From: TMED69 sp964642505
GTDB taxonomy: Bacteria > Pseudomonadota > Gammaproteobacteria > Ga0077536
Length of the DNA: 31,959 bases
Reading direction: 5' to 3'
NCBI GenBank assembly: GCA_964642505.1
Contig: CAZXQY010000021.1
Coordinates: 1-31,959, forward strand
A program made the position numbers and the translations under genes. The notes under the pieces were generated by a model. That model saw only the letters and a list, made by a program, of their open reading frames with translations, searched no databases and was not told the origin of the DNA. Shown in pieces: positions 7,333 to 15,303 of this stretch. Positions within the stretch are counted from its first letter, which is position 1, and each line of letters begins with the position of its first letter.

Positions 7333-9591
7333 ATGAGTGATTGGCATCCAACCGCCTGTGTCTTGTGTGAAAATAATTGTGGAATCGAAGTAAAGATTTC
7401 TGAAAACGGCCAACGAATAGAAAAGGTTAGGGGCGATAATAATCATCCTGGTTCGGCCGGTTACCTTTGTCAAAAGGCGTCAAGGCTCGATCATTATCAA
7501 AATAGTGTTGACAGAATTTTTCATCCGCTCAAACGACTAGAGAACGGTGATTACGAGCAGATTTCTTGGGACCAAGCGATCAAAGAAATCGCTGCGAAGC
7601 TTACACGAATCCGAGATAGCTTTGGTGGGGACAAGTTGTTCTATTATGGAGGTGGAGGTCAGGGCAATCACCTGCCTGGCGGCTATGGTATGACTACAGT
7701 CTCTGCCTTGGGAGGAAAATATCGAACCAATTCTCTTGCACAAGAAAAAACTGGAGAAGGTTGGGTCTCCGCGAGTATGTTCGGTGGTTATGCACAGCGA
7801 GGCGATTTTGAACACTGCGAGGTAGGTGTTTTTATTGGAAAGAATCCGTGGCATTCGCATGGAGTACAGCGCTCCAGAATAGAGCTCCGGGAGATGGCGA
7901 GAGATCCGAAGCGAGCTTTGATCGTTTTTGATCCTCGGATAAGCGAAACTGCCGAGATCGCTAATTACCACGTGCGGCTAAAACCTGGCACTGATGCTTG
8001 GGCGTTAGCAGCTATAATCGGCATTTCCATCGAAGAAAATCTTGTTAAATGGGATTGGTTGGAAAGACACGTAACCGGCTATCAAGAAGTGATTGATCTT
8101 TTTAGAAATATTTCGATAAGTAAATATTGTGAGTATTGCGGAGTACCAGAAAAACAACTAAGAGAATTGTCCCATAGACTAGCCCATGCTGAATCTATAG
8201 CGTGGTATGAAGACTTGGGCGTTCAAATGAATAGAAATTCAACTCTTGTCAGTTATATGCACAGGGTTGCATGGCTAATTACCGGCAGCTTCGGGAAAAA
8301 AGGTTCTCAATTTATACCTAACACGATTAGGCCGCTGATGAGTGGTAATCCTAGTTTAGCAAAAAAATCTCCGGTACTGGGCGTCCCTCTATTAGGTGGA
8401 TTGGTCCCTTGCAATATCGTCGCCGAAGAAATTCTTTCAGATCACCCGGATAGATATCGAGCGATGATAATCGAATCATCCAACCCAGCCCATTCGACTG
8501 CTGATACTAAAAAGTTTGTCCAGGCTATGAGAGCCTTGGAATGCACGGTGGTTATCGATGTGGCGATGACGGAGTCAGCTCGAAATGCCGACTACGTATT
8601 ACCCTCTGCCACGCAGTACGAAAAAGCTGAGGCGACTTTTTTTAATTTTGAGTATCCGAATAACTATTTTCACTTAAGACATCCTGTCTTTAGCCCTCCT
8701 GAGAATGCAGATGTCTTACCGGAGGCGGAAATTCACTCTCGACTACTTTATGCGATCGGAGAAATGCCTGAAGAAACAAACATCTTGAAGAAATTTTTAA
8801 AAATAAACGGTCGCGAAAACTTCTTTGAGAAATTTAATGAAGTCGCCTCCCTTAATCCTAAAATACAGAAATACGCTCCTGTGGTTTTGTACGAAACTTT
8901 AGGGAAAACCTTACCTCGAGGGCTAGAACAGGCAGCGATCCTTTGGAGCACTGCCCACTTTGTGGCGAACCGAGAACCCGAATCAATCCGAAGAGCGGGG
9001 ATTGAAGGACAAGGCCATGAATTAGGAGAAAACCTTTTCGAGTCTCTTATATCTAACCCAAGCGGAGTGATATTTTCCAAAGATGAAGAAACCTCCTCGT
9101 GGAATCGACTACGCACTGCAGACAGAAAAATCCAGGCCAATATACCCGAGTTATTTGAAGAGATTAAGAGTCTTCAAGGTGGGCCAAAAACAATTACCGA
9201 CCATGAGTATCCCTTCGTGCTTTCTGCTGGTGAACGGAGACCCTATACTGCAAATTGTGTCATCCGGAACCCTCATTGGAGGAAAAAGGATCAAGAAGGC
9301 GCACTAAGAATAAGTTCCAATGACGCCTTAAATCTAGGGTTAAAAAGCGGTGACGAGGCTCACTTGAAGACTGCTAACGGCCAAGCGAAAGTAACAGTAG
9401 AAGTCTCCGAAAGAATGATGGACGGACATATCTCTCTACCTAATGGGCAAGGAATGGACACCAAGGACGAAGATGGACAAATTGAAAGGCAAGGAACCGC
9501 CACCAACGAATTAACTGGATCTGGGCACAGAGATTTTTTCGCTGGCACTCCCTGGCACAAACATATTCCCGCAAACGTAACCCCCACATAG
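7333..9591 (+). CDS. Molybdopterin (bis-MGD) oxidoreductase, DMSO-reductase superfamily
   Basis: This 752-residue enzyme belongs to the Mo/W bis-MGD superfamily with formate dehydrogenases and nitrate reductases. Cys9, Cys12, Cys16 and Cys46 bind one 4Fe-4S cluster. The Mo-binding body follows, with cofactor-contact segments such as FDPRISETA and the C-terminal dinucleotide-binding domain (about 610-745, including LPNGQGM). At the loop that usually supplies the metal ligand (Cys, Sec, Ser or Asp) it reads NSLAQEKTGEGW (133-144), with no Cys, Sec, Ser or Asp in the core QEKTGE. There is no Tat signal, so it is probably cytosolic. No partner subunit gene is adjacent. The ATG has a strong AAGGAG nine bases upstream. 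The substrate is unknown. Confidence 0.88.
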   Translation: MSDWHPTACVLCENNCGIEVKISENGQRIEKVRGDNNHPGSAGYLCQKASRLDHYQNSVDRIFHPLKRLENGDYEQISWDQAIKEIAAKLTRIRDSFGGDKLFYYGGGGQGNHLPGGYGMTTVSALGGKYRTNSLAQEKTGEGWVSASMFGGYAQRGDFEHCEVGVFIGKNPWHSHGVQRSRIELREMARDPKRALIVFDPRISETAEIANYHVRLKPGTDAWALAAIIGISIEENLVKWDWLERHVTGYQEVIDLFRNISISKYCEYCGVPEKQLRELSHRLAHAESIAWYEDLGVQMNRNSTLVSYMHRVAWLITGSFGKKGSQFIPNTIRPLMSGNPSLAKKSPVLGVPLLGGLVPCNIVAEEILSDHPDRYRAMIIESSNPAHSTADTKKFVQAMRALECTVVIDVAMTESARNADYVLPSATQYEKAEATFFNFEYPNNYFHLRHPVFSPPENADVLPEAEIHSRLLYAIGEMPEETNILKKFLKINGRENFFEKFNEVASLNPKIQKYAPVVLYETLGKTLPRGLEQAAILWSTAHFVANREPESIRRAGIEGQGHELGENLFESLISNPSGVIFSKDEETSSWNRLRTADRKIQANIPELFEEIKSLQGGPKTITDHEYPFVLSAGERRPYTANCVIRNPHWRKKDQEGALRISSNDALNLGLKSGDEAHLKTANGQAKVTVEVSERMMDGHISLPNGQGMDTKDEDGQIERQGTATNELTGSGHRDFFAGTPWHKHIPANVTPT

Positions 9592-9614
9592 ATGAAAGTC
9601 GCCCACAAAAAATA

Positions 9615-11294
9615 TTATGACCGAGTCACCGGCTTATATTTAATTCTAGTCGGAGCAGAACCCACCTCGGCGCCTAAACGACGTTGCTTGTCTTTGGAAT
9701 AGTCTTCGTAGTTTCCAGGGAACCATTCGACATGACTTTGACCCTCAAAAGCTAATATGTGGGTCGCTATCCGATCCAAAAACCACCGGTCGTGCGACAC
9801 CACCATCACACAACCGGGAAAATTGAGCAATGCCTCCTCCAACGCTCTGAGTGTCTCAACATCCAAATCATTCGTAGGTTCGTCTAGAAATATAAAATTA
9901 GCCCCGGAGAGTAGCGTTTTTGCTAAATGAACACGATTACGTTCACCTCCAGACAGTGTCCCAATCCGCTTTTGTTGATCCTGACCTTTAAAGTTAAATC
10001 TTCCACAGTAAGCTCTCGATTGAATTTCGCAATCCCCAATCTTGATCGTCTCCTGACCATCCGATAACTCTTCCCAGACCGTTTTCTCGTTCGCAAGAGT
10101 ATCTCTACTTTGATCGACATAAGTGAACTTCACCGTATCTCCTATCTTTATTTCTCCACAGTCGGGTTCCTCTTTACCTGTTAATATTTTGAAAAGCGTG
10201 GTCTTACCAGCTCCATTCGCCCCCACGACTCCCACGATCGCGCCAGGCGGCATTTCAAAAGAGAGATTTTCTATCAACAAGTTTTCTTCAAACGCTTTAG
10301 TGATACCTCGTACCCCGATGACAGAATCTCCTAGTCTTGGGCCCGGCGGAATATAAATCTCGTTAGTTTCGTTTCGCACTTGAAACTCTTTAGACTGTAA
10401 CTCGTCAAAACGCTGCAAACGTGCTCGACTTTTTGATTGCCTTCCTTTTGCATTTTGTCTAACCCATTCGAGTTCAGACAAAACACTTTTCTTATGGGCG
10501 GCTTGTTCTCTTTCTTCTTGACGCAATCTAATTTCTTTTTGTTCAAGCCAAGAGGAATAGTTACCTTCGAATGGAATTCCGAATCCTCGATCTAGCTCTA
10601 AAATCCAACCAGCAATATTATCGAGAAAATAACGGTCATGTGTAATTGCAACAACTGTTCCCGGATAATCGTCTAAGTACCTCTCTAACCAGGCAACCGA
10701 CTCGGCATCTAGGTGATTAGTTGGTTCGTCGAGTAATAGCATATCTGGCTCCGATAGCAGAAGTCGGCACAAAGCGACCCGTCTTCTTTCTCCACCAGAT
10801 AATGTCGCGACTGTCGCATCCCACGCCGGCACCCGTAGGGCATCAGACGCTATCTCGAGCTTTCGTTCTATCTCCCAACCCCCAATAGCATCAATTTTAT
10901 TTTGGAGTTCTCCTTGCTCTTCGAGCAGCGCCGCCATTTCTTCTTCGTCCAACGGCTCTCCAAATTTCAAACTAACCTCGTTGAACCGTTCTACCAACGC
11001 AATGGCCTCTCCTAGCCCTTCTTCAATATTACCCCTTACATCCTTCAAATCATCCAGTTTGGGTTCTTGTTCTAGATAGCCTATTTTCAATCCTTTTAAT
11101 GGAATTGCCTCTCCCTCTACCTCTTTATCTAGACCGGCCATAATTCGAAGTAACGTTGACTTTCCAGAACCATTTAATCCTAACACCCCGATTTTAGCCC
11201 CAGGAAAAAAACTGAGTGAAATATCTCGTAGAATCTGTTTCTTAGGAGCGACAGTTTTGCCGACTCCTTTTAATTGGAAAACGTATTGAGCCAC
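9615..11294 (-). CDS. ettA: Energy-dependent translational throttle protein EttA (ABC-F)
   Basis: EttA binds the ribosomal E site and gates entry into elongation according to the ATP/ADP ratio. The 559-residue length and the opening MAQYVF match EttA closely. The first ABC domain has Walker A GLNGSGKST (39-47), LSGGE (165-169) and catalytic Glu190 in LLLDEPTNHLD. The arm and linker are rich in charged helices (about 245-305). The second domain has Walker A GANGAGKTT (358-366), LSGGE (447-451) and Glu472 in FLDEPTNDLD. There are no membrane segments, as expected for ABC-F. The start is GTG, with the only Shine-Dalgarno-like GAGGA sitting in a perfect hairpin (11297-11311). The PQQ dehydrogenase gene ends 51 bases upstream on the same strand. 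Confidence 0.96.
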   Translation of the reverse strand: MAQYVFQLKGVGKTVAPKKQILRDISLSFFPGAKIGVLGLNGSGKSTLLRIMAGLDKEVEGEAIPLKGLKIGYLEQEPKLDDLKDVRGNIEEGLGEAIALVERFNEVSLKFGEPLDEEEMAALLEEQGELQNKIDAIGGWEIERKLEIASDALRVPAWDATVATLSGGERRRVALCRLLLSEPDMLLLDEPTNHLDAESVAWLERYLDDYPGTVVAITHDRYFLDNIAGWILELDRGFGIPFEGNYSSWLEQKEIRLRQEEREQAAHKKSVLSELEWVRQNAKGRQSKSRARLQRFDELQSKEFQVRNETNEIYIPPGPRLGDSVIGVRGITKAFEENLLIENLSFEMPPGAIVGVVGANGAGKTTLFKILTGKEEPDCGEIKIGDTVKFTYVDQSRDTLANEKTVWEELSDGQETIKIGDCEIQSRAYCGRFNFKGQDQQKRIGTLSGGERNRVHLAKTLLSGANFIFLDEPTNDLDVETLRALEEALLNFPGCVMVVSHDRWFLDRIATHILAFEGQSHVEWFPGNYEDYSKDKQRRLGAEVGSAPTRIKYKPVTRS

Positions 11295-11296
11295 CT

Positions 11297-11311
11297 CAAA
11301 TCCTCGATTTG
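11297..11311 (-). promoter_or_regulatory. Hairpin two bases upstream of the ettA start codon
   Basis: On the minus strand CAAATC, a GAG loop and GATTTG form a perfect 6-bp stem ending two bases before the GTG start. The Shine-Dalgarno-like GAGGA lies across the loop and the 3' arm. Folding would place the start codon beside a stable stem, so translation control is possible. The stem is short and AT-rich, so it may be only weakly stable. Confidence 0.3.
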
Positions 11312-11345
11312 TTACCCGGATTGATACTATCTTTAGAAGACTACT

Positions 11346-13439
11346 TTAATAATGAAGCGGACTCGGATTATTTATCGACTGCCGCGCCCTGTCCCGTATA
11401 TAATGCATCAGACTGTCCAGCTCTTCGTCCCCAAGATTAGTAAATGGAGGCATCCCTTTTTCGACGGAAGCCCCGTCGAGTACCGCTCTGAAGGAATCTT
11501 TCGTCAAAACCATAGGCGACTCCCTCAAATCCGTCGCCATTCCTCCTGAAACAACCCCTCCTCCATGGCACAAACTACAGGATTCGCTATAAATCTGTTT
11601 CCCTTTAACTACCAAATTATCATCTAAGATAAACTCTTTAAGATCGATAGGTTTAGCATAAGCGGGCGGAGGAGATGACGGAATATTCTGCTTTCCATCT
11701 AACGTAAATGTATAGAGTCGTCTCGGATGTACTTTATGTTTCCATCCGTGTTGAGCCGCGAGGCTACCAACTATCTGCCCCGCGCCGCCCCAGCCTACCA
11801 AAAGAGATACATACTGTTTACCATCGATAGAATATGTAACTGGTGGAGCTGATATTCCTAAACCTAACTCCACGGCCCACAGTTCATCGCCTGTTAAGGC
11901 GTCGTAGGCAGCGAAGCGACCATCCGCCCTTCCTTGAAAAACTAAATTTCCGGCGGTCGTCATCGTTCCAGCGTTCCATTGAGGCGGTTGAAGGTGTTTC
12001 CATCGAACTTCATGTTTCAAAGGATCCCACGCCATAAGATATGCAGCTCCAGCATCCGCTGCAGAGTCTTCGGTATTAAACTCTATTCCAACGCTGACTC
12101 TGAATGACGGTGAACGCCAGGCTTTCAAATCGATTTCTGAATCCTTGAAAAGAGCAGGCATTTCGATCGTGGGTAGATAAACCAATCCTGTATCAGGATT
12201 ATAAGACATAGCATGCCAATTATGTACGCCGAAAGCGCTCGGCCACACTAGCTCTTCTCCATCTTCATATCTAGAACCTTCGGTCTCAACCGGTCGTCCA
12301 GTTTTCAAATCGACATGGGACGCCCATGTAACCTTGCCAATTTTTTCTGCCGAAAGAAGCTCCCCATTCTTTCGGTTAATGACATAGAAAAAACCGTTTT
12401 TAGGTGCGTGCATCAGAGCTTTTATCGTCTGTTTACCGAATTTAAGATCGGCCAACACGATATCCATATTCGAGTTATAGTCCCAAGTTTCACCCGGTAC
12501 CGTTTGATAATGCCACTTATAGGCTCCACTATCGGCATCAAGCGCCACAATCGAGCAAAGGAACAGATTGTCTCCTCCGTCCGGAGATCTAATTTTCTGA
12601 TTCCACGGCGAACCATTTCCGGTACCTATTAGAAGCTGGTCAAATTCTGGGTCGTAAGTAATTCCGTGCCAGGTATTCCCACCACCACCATGCTTCCACC
12701 ATTCCCCTGTCCAGGTTTTAGCTGCCATTTCCATCGCTTTACTTTCAAACCCGTCAGCCGGATTACCTGGCACGACCCAAAAACGCCACGCCATTTCTCC
12801 AGTTTCAGTATCGTAAGCAGTAACATATCCTCTAGCTGCTTCCTGTTCAGTGCCTCCATTTCCGATGATCACCTTGTCTTTGAAAATTTTTGGAGCACCA
12901 GTAATGTAGTAGGCCTTCCTGGGGTCAATCGTCATAGTTTCCCATATTTTTTTTCCATTTTTAGCATCTAATGCCACGAGCCTTCCATCAATCGTAGAAA
13001 TGATGACTTTTCCTTTCCACAAAGCTAATCCTTTATTTTGGTCCCACATAATCTTCAATCGACCTCCAGCATGTTTGATAGACTCAGGATCATATTCCCA
13101 GATCAGTTCTCCAGTTTTTGCATCTACAGCCCGAGTTTTAGAATAACTACCCGTAAAATAGATAACTCCATCTACAACCAAAGGTGTTCCCGTCAATGAA
13201 CGGTCTTCCGGCAATTCCATTACCCATTCCAAACCTAAACCCTTCACAGAATCAGCGTTAATTTCTGTCAGCGGACTATAACGTTGTTCGCTATAGTTCC
13301 TACCGAAAGCGGCCCAATTGCGTCCGTCCCCCATCACACTCAACGTTGCATCATTTACCTCAGCTGGACTTGCAGATGCGATTCCGTAAACACCTAAAAG
13401 TAAAGACGTAAAGACCAAAACTCTCATAACATCTGACAT
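11346..13439 (-). CDS. Periplasmic PQQ-dependent dehydrogenase with C-terminal cytochrome c domain
   Basis: This is a quinohaemoprotein of the methanol/ethanol dehydrogenase family (697 residues). It oxidises alcohols or related substrates in the periplasm and passes electrons from PQQ to its own haem. A signal peptide covers about residues 1-24 (ASA-S). The eight-bladed propeller has repeated AxDxxTG/W motifs. Metal and active-site residues visible are Glu198, Asn275, Asp320 and Lys347, with Trp257 likely stacking on PQQ. Haem c binds at CSLCH (621-625), with Met663 as probable distal ligand. Two positions differ from the norm. Ile130-Met131 replace the usual vicinal Cys-Cys pair, and the residue two after the catalytic Asp is Asn322, not the Asp of lanthanide enzymes. 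The ATG at 13439 has GAGAGGGA upstream; Met5 is an alternative start. Confidence 0.92.
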   Translation of the reverse strand: MSDVMRVLVFTSLLLGVYGIASASPAEVNDATLSVMGDGRNWAAFGRNYSEQRYSPLTEINADSVKGLGLEWVMELPEDRSLTGTPLVVDGVIYFTGSYSKTRAVDAKTGELIWEYDPESIKHAGGRLKIMWDQNKGLALWKGKVIISTIDGRLVALDAKNGKKIWETMTIDPRKAYYITGAPKIFKDKVIIGNGGTEQEAARGYVTAYDTETGEMAWRFWVVPGNPADGFESKAMEMAAKTWTGEWWKHGGGGNTWHGITYDPEFDQLLIGTGNGSPWNQKIRSPDGGDNLFLCSIVALDADSGAYKWHYQTVPGETWDYNSNMDIVLADLKFGKQTIKALMHAPKNGFFYVINRKNGELLSAEKIGKVTWASHVDLKTGRPVETEGSRYEDGEELVWPSAFGVHNWHAMSYNPDTGLVYLPTIEMPALFKDSEIDLKAWRSPSFRVSVGIEFNTEDSAADAGAAYLMAWDPLKHEVRWKHLQPPQWNAGTMTTAGNLVFQGRADGRFAAYDALTGDELWAVELGLGISAPPVTYSIDGKQYVSLLVGWGGAGQIVGSLAAQHGWKHKVHPRRLYTFTLDGKQNIPSSPPPAYAKPIDLKEFILDDNLVVKGKQIYSESCSLCHGGGVVSGGMATDLRESPMVLTKDSFRAVLDGASVEKGMPPFTNLGDEELDSLMHYIRDRARQSINNPSPLHY

Positions 13440-13483
13440 TTTGAATTCCCTCTCTTCAAAGATTAAACACTGACCTATCTGCT

Positions 13484-13489
13484 AGTATA
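13484..13489 (-). promoter_or_regulatory. Candidate -10 box for the PQQ dehydrogenase
   Basis: On the minus strand TATACT sits about 45 bases upstream of the start, a good match to the -10 consensus. I found no clear -35 box at the right distance, so confidence is low. Confidence 0.25.
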
Positions 13490-13601
13490 CTCAAAGGTCT
13501 CACCGATAAGCTAACATCCCATTTCATTTTCAGGACTCAATCGGCTGGTTTTCATATTAGGATATAATTTCTATTACTGCCAATTGGAATAACGCTTCAT
13601 C

Positions 13602-13617
13602 CTATTTCGTGAAATAG
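13602..13617. repeat. Dyad CTATTTC-GT-GAAATAG in the divergent spacer
   Basis: Perfect 7-base inverted arms separated by two bases lie between the PQQ dehydrogenase and selO genes, about 82 bases before selO. The size and shape fit a homodimeric repressor or activator site. A second, 15-base palindrome lies closer to selO at 13669-13683. Confidence 0.35.
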
Positions 13618-13668
13618 ATAAAACTTTGCTGTAGAATTAGATTGTTAGCTGAATAAAAGATATACCCG

Positions 13669-13683
13669 TTTTCAATTTGAAAA
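13669..13683. repeat. Palindrome TTTTCAA-T-TTGAAAA before selO
   Basis: Perfect 7-base arms around one central T end 15 bases upstream of the selO ATG, where a Shine-Dalgarno sequence would be expected and none is seen. It may be an operator overlapping the promoter start region or an mRNA hairpin. It is AT-rich, so chance is possible. Confidence 0.33.
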
Positions 13684-13698
13684 ACACTGTTAATTCTC

Positions 13699-15303
13699 AT
13701 GGAAAACTTACACTTCAATACCAAATTTGTGGATTGTTTGCCCGGAGATCCGGTGGAAGAGAATTATCGAAGGGAGGTTGTTGGAGCCTGCTATTCTTTT
13801 GTAAAACCCAAAAAGAACAAAGGCCCTCATTTAATCGCCTCTTCCAAAGAAGTAGCCAACTTACTCGACATAAACGCCGAATCGTGTCAGACCGATTTGT
13901 TCACGGATATCTTTTCCGGAAATAAAATGGTCGATGGAATGAAACCGTACGCCATGTGCTACGGCGGCCACCAATTCGGAAACTGGGCAGGCCAACTAGG
14001 GGATGGTAGAGCCATTAATTTAGGAGAAATAATTAATTCTCGAAATGAATCTTGGACCATTCAACTAAAAGGATCAGGAGAAACACCTTATTCGAGAAGC
14101 GCAGACGGGTTAGCTGTACTCCGGTCGTCAGTCAGAGAATTTCTATGTAGTGAAGCTATGTTTCATCTTGGGATTCCGACCACAAGAGCGCTCAGTCTGA
14201 TTGGCACTGGCGAAGAGGTTATGCGAGATATGTTTTACGATGGAAACCCGAAACTCGAACCAGGCGCAGTAGTTTGTCGTGTCGCGCCCAACTTCCTTAG
14301 ATTCGGAAATTTTGAGCTACTTGCCTCACGAAGGGATAACGATTTACTCGACAAGCTAGTCGAGTTCACAGTCAGAAATTATTTCAAGGACATTGAACCT
14401 CCCTCCACTCTTACCGAAGAGAAAAAAATAATATGGTATAGCGATTGGTTCACAGAAGTGTGTCGACGATCCGCCATGCTAATGAGTCAGTGGATGCATT
14501 TTGGGTTTGTCCATGGGGTGATGAACACTGACAACATGTCTATATCTGGACTCACAATAGATTACGGTCCGTATGGATGGCTGGAAGGCTATGACCCCAT
14601 GTGGACTCCTAACACCACAGATGCCCAAGGCAAACCATATTGCTATGGGCGGCAACCTGACATTGCGCTTTGGAATCTAGCACAGCTTGCTAACGCATTG
14701 CTTACCATCATTCCAGACGAAGAGGCATTGAGACGCGGACTAAATTATTATCGTGAAACATATGCAATGTACTGGCGCGAAGGAATGGTAAAAAAACTGG
14801 GTTTCGAACAGATTGAGAAAGAGGATGATGTTCTTATCGAGGAGCTACTTTCAGTTTTGAGTTCGGTAGAAACCGACTGGACCCTCTTCTTCAGACTACT
14901 CGCTAAATTTGATTTGGACGAAGAAATACCGAGAACCGACCAAATAATAAGAACGATAGAACCGGCGTTATACAGCTCAGTTGAAAGCAACAGCGAATAT
15001 TTGAACCTACTTCTGGACTGGTTCCATAAATATCGAGCCAGAGGAGTACGGTCTGCGATAACCAAGGGAAAAAGAGCAGCCCTAATGAATTCCGTTAATC
15101 CAAAATTTGTTCTTAGAAACTACCTGGTGCAAATAGCAATTGAGAAAGCTTCTGAAGGTGATTTTTCTACTATCAATGAATTACTTGATGTCGTTCGACA
15201 ACCCTATTCTGAACAGTGTGATCAAGAAGAAAACTATGGGAGAAAAAGGCCTGAATGGGCTCGTAGAAAGGCCGGTTGTTCAATGCTTTCGTGTAGCTCG
15301 TGA
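13699..15303 (+). CDS. selO: Protein adenylyltransferase SelO (YdiU/UPF0061)
   Basis: SelO is a pseudokinase-fold enzyme that transfers AMP from ATP to Ser, Thr or Tyr of target proteins and is linked to redox stress. The 534-residue protein is full length. Key positions are visible: GGHQFGNWAGQLGDGRA (89-105), Lys124 in QLKGSGETPYSR, Glu147/Glu152 in REFLCSEAM, Asp278-Asn279 in MNTDNMS and Asp288 in DYGP. The C-terminus CSMLSCSS keeps a cysteine (Cys532) at the third position from the end, where animal SelO has selenocysteine. No Shine-Dalgarno sequence is seen before the ATG. The stop overlaps the start of the next gene in GTGA, so the two are translationally coupled. Confidence 0.95.
   Translation: MENLHFNTKFVDCLPGDPVEENYRREVVGACYSFVKPKKNKGPHLIASSKEVANLLDINAESCQTDLFTDIFSGNKMVDGMKPYAMCYGGHQFGNWAGQLGDGRAINLGEIINSRNESWTIQLKGSGETPYSRSADGLAVLRSSVREFLCSEAMFHLGIPTTRALSLIGTGEEVMRDMFYDGNPKLEPGAVVCRVAPNFLRFGNFELLASRRDNDLLDKLVEFTVRNYFKDIEPPSTLTEEKKIIWYSDWFTEVCRRSAMLMSQWMHFGFVHGVMNTDNMSISGLTIDYGPYGWLEGYDPMWTPNTTDAQGKPYCYGRQPDIALWNLAQLANALLTIIPDEEALRRGLNYYRETYAMYWREGMVKKLGFEQIEKEDDVLIEELLSVLSSVETDWTLFFRLLAKFDLDEEIPRTDQIIRTIEPALYSSVESNSEYLNLLLDWFHKYRARGVRSAITKGKRAALMNSVNPKFVLRNYLVQIAIEKASEGDFSTINELLDVVRQPYSEQCDQEENYGRKRPEWARRKAGCSMLSCSS

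Noticed and set aside
7278..7333. Molybdenum-cofactor riboswitch before the molybdopterin oxidoreductase
   Set aside because: The whole spacer is only 64 bases and shows one simple stem, far smaller than the known Moco riboswitch.
7537..7971. 144-residue open frame on the minus strand inside the molybdopterin oxidoreductase
   Set aside because: It is a shadow of a well-conserved gene, with composition and order unlike a real protein and no start signal.
9592..9617. Intrinsic terminator between the molybdopterin oxidoreductase and ettA
   Set aside because: There is a T-run on the minus strand after the ettA stop, but no stable stem precedes it.
11346..13439. Lanthanide-dependent (XoxF/PedH-type) assignment for the PQQ dehydrogenase
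   Set aside because: The diagnostic Asp two residues after the catalytic Asp is Asn322, so the assignment is not supported.
15270..15303. Possible selenocysteine at the SelO C-terminus
   Set aside because: The codon at the Sec position is a Cys codon (Cys532) and the TGA is the true stop, followed by no SECIS-like need; the C-terminal SS is already present before it.
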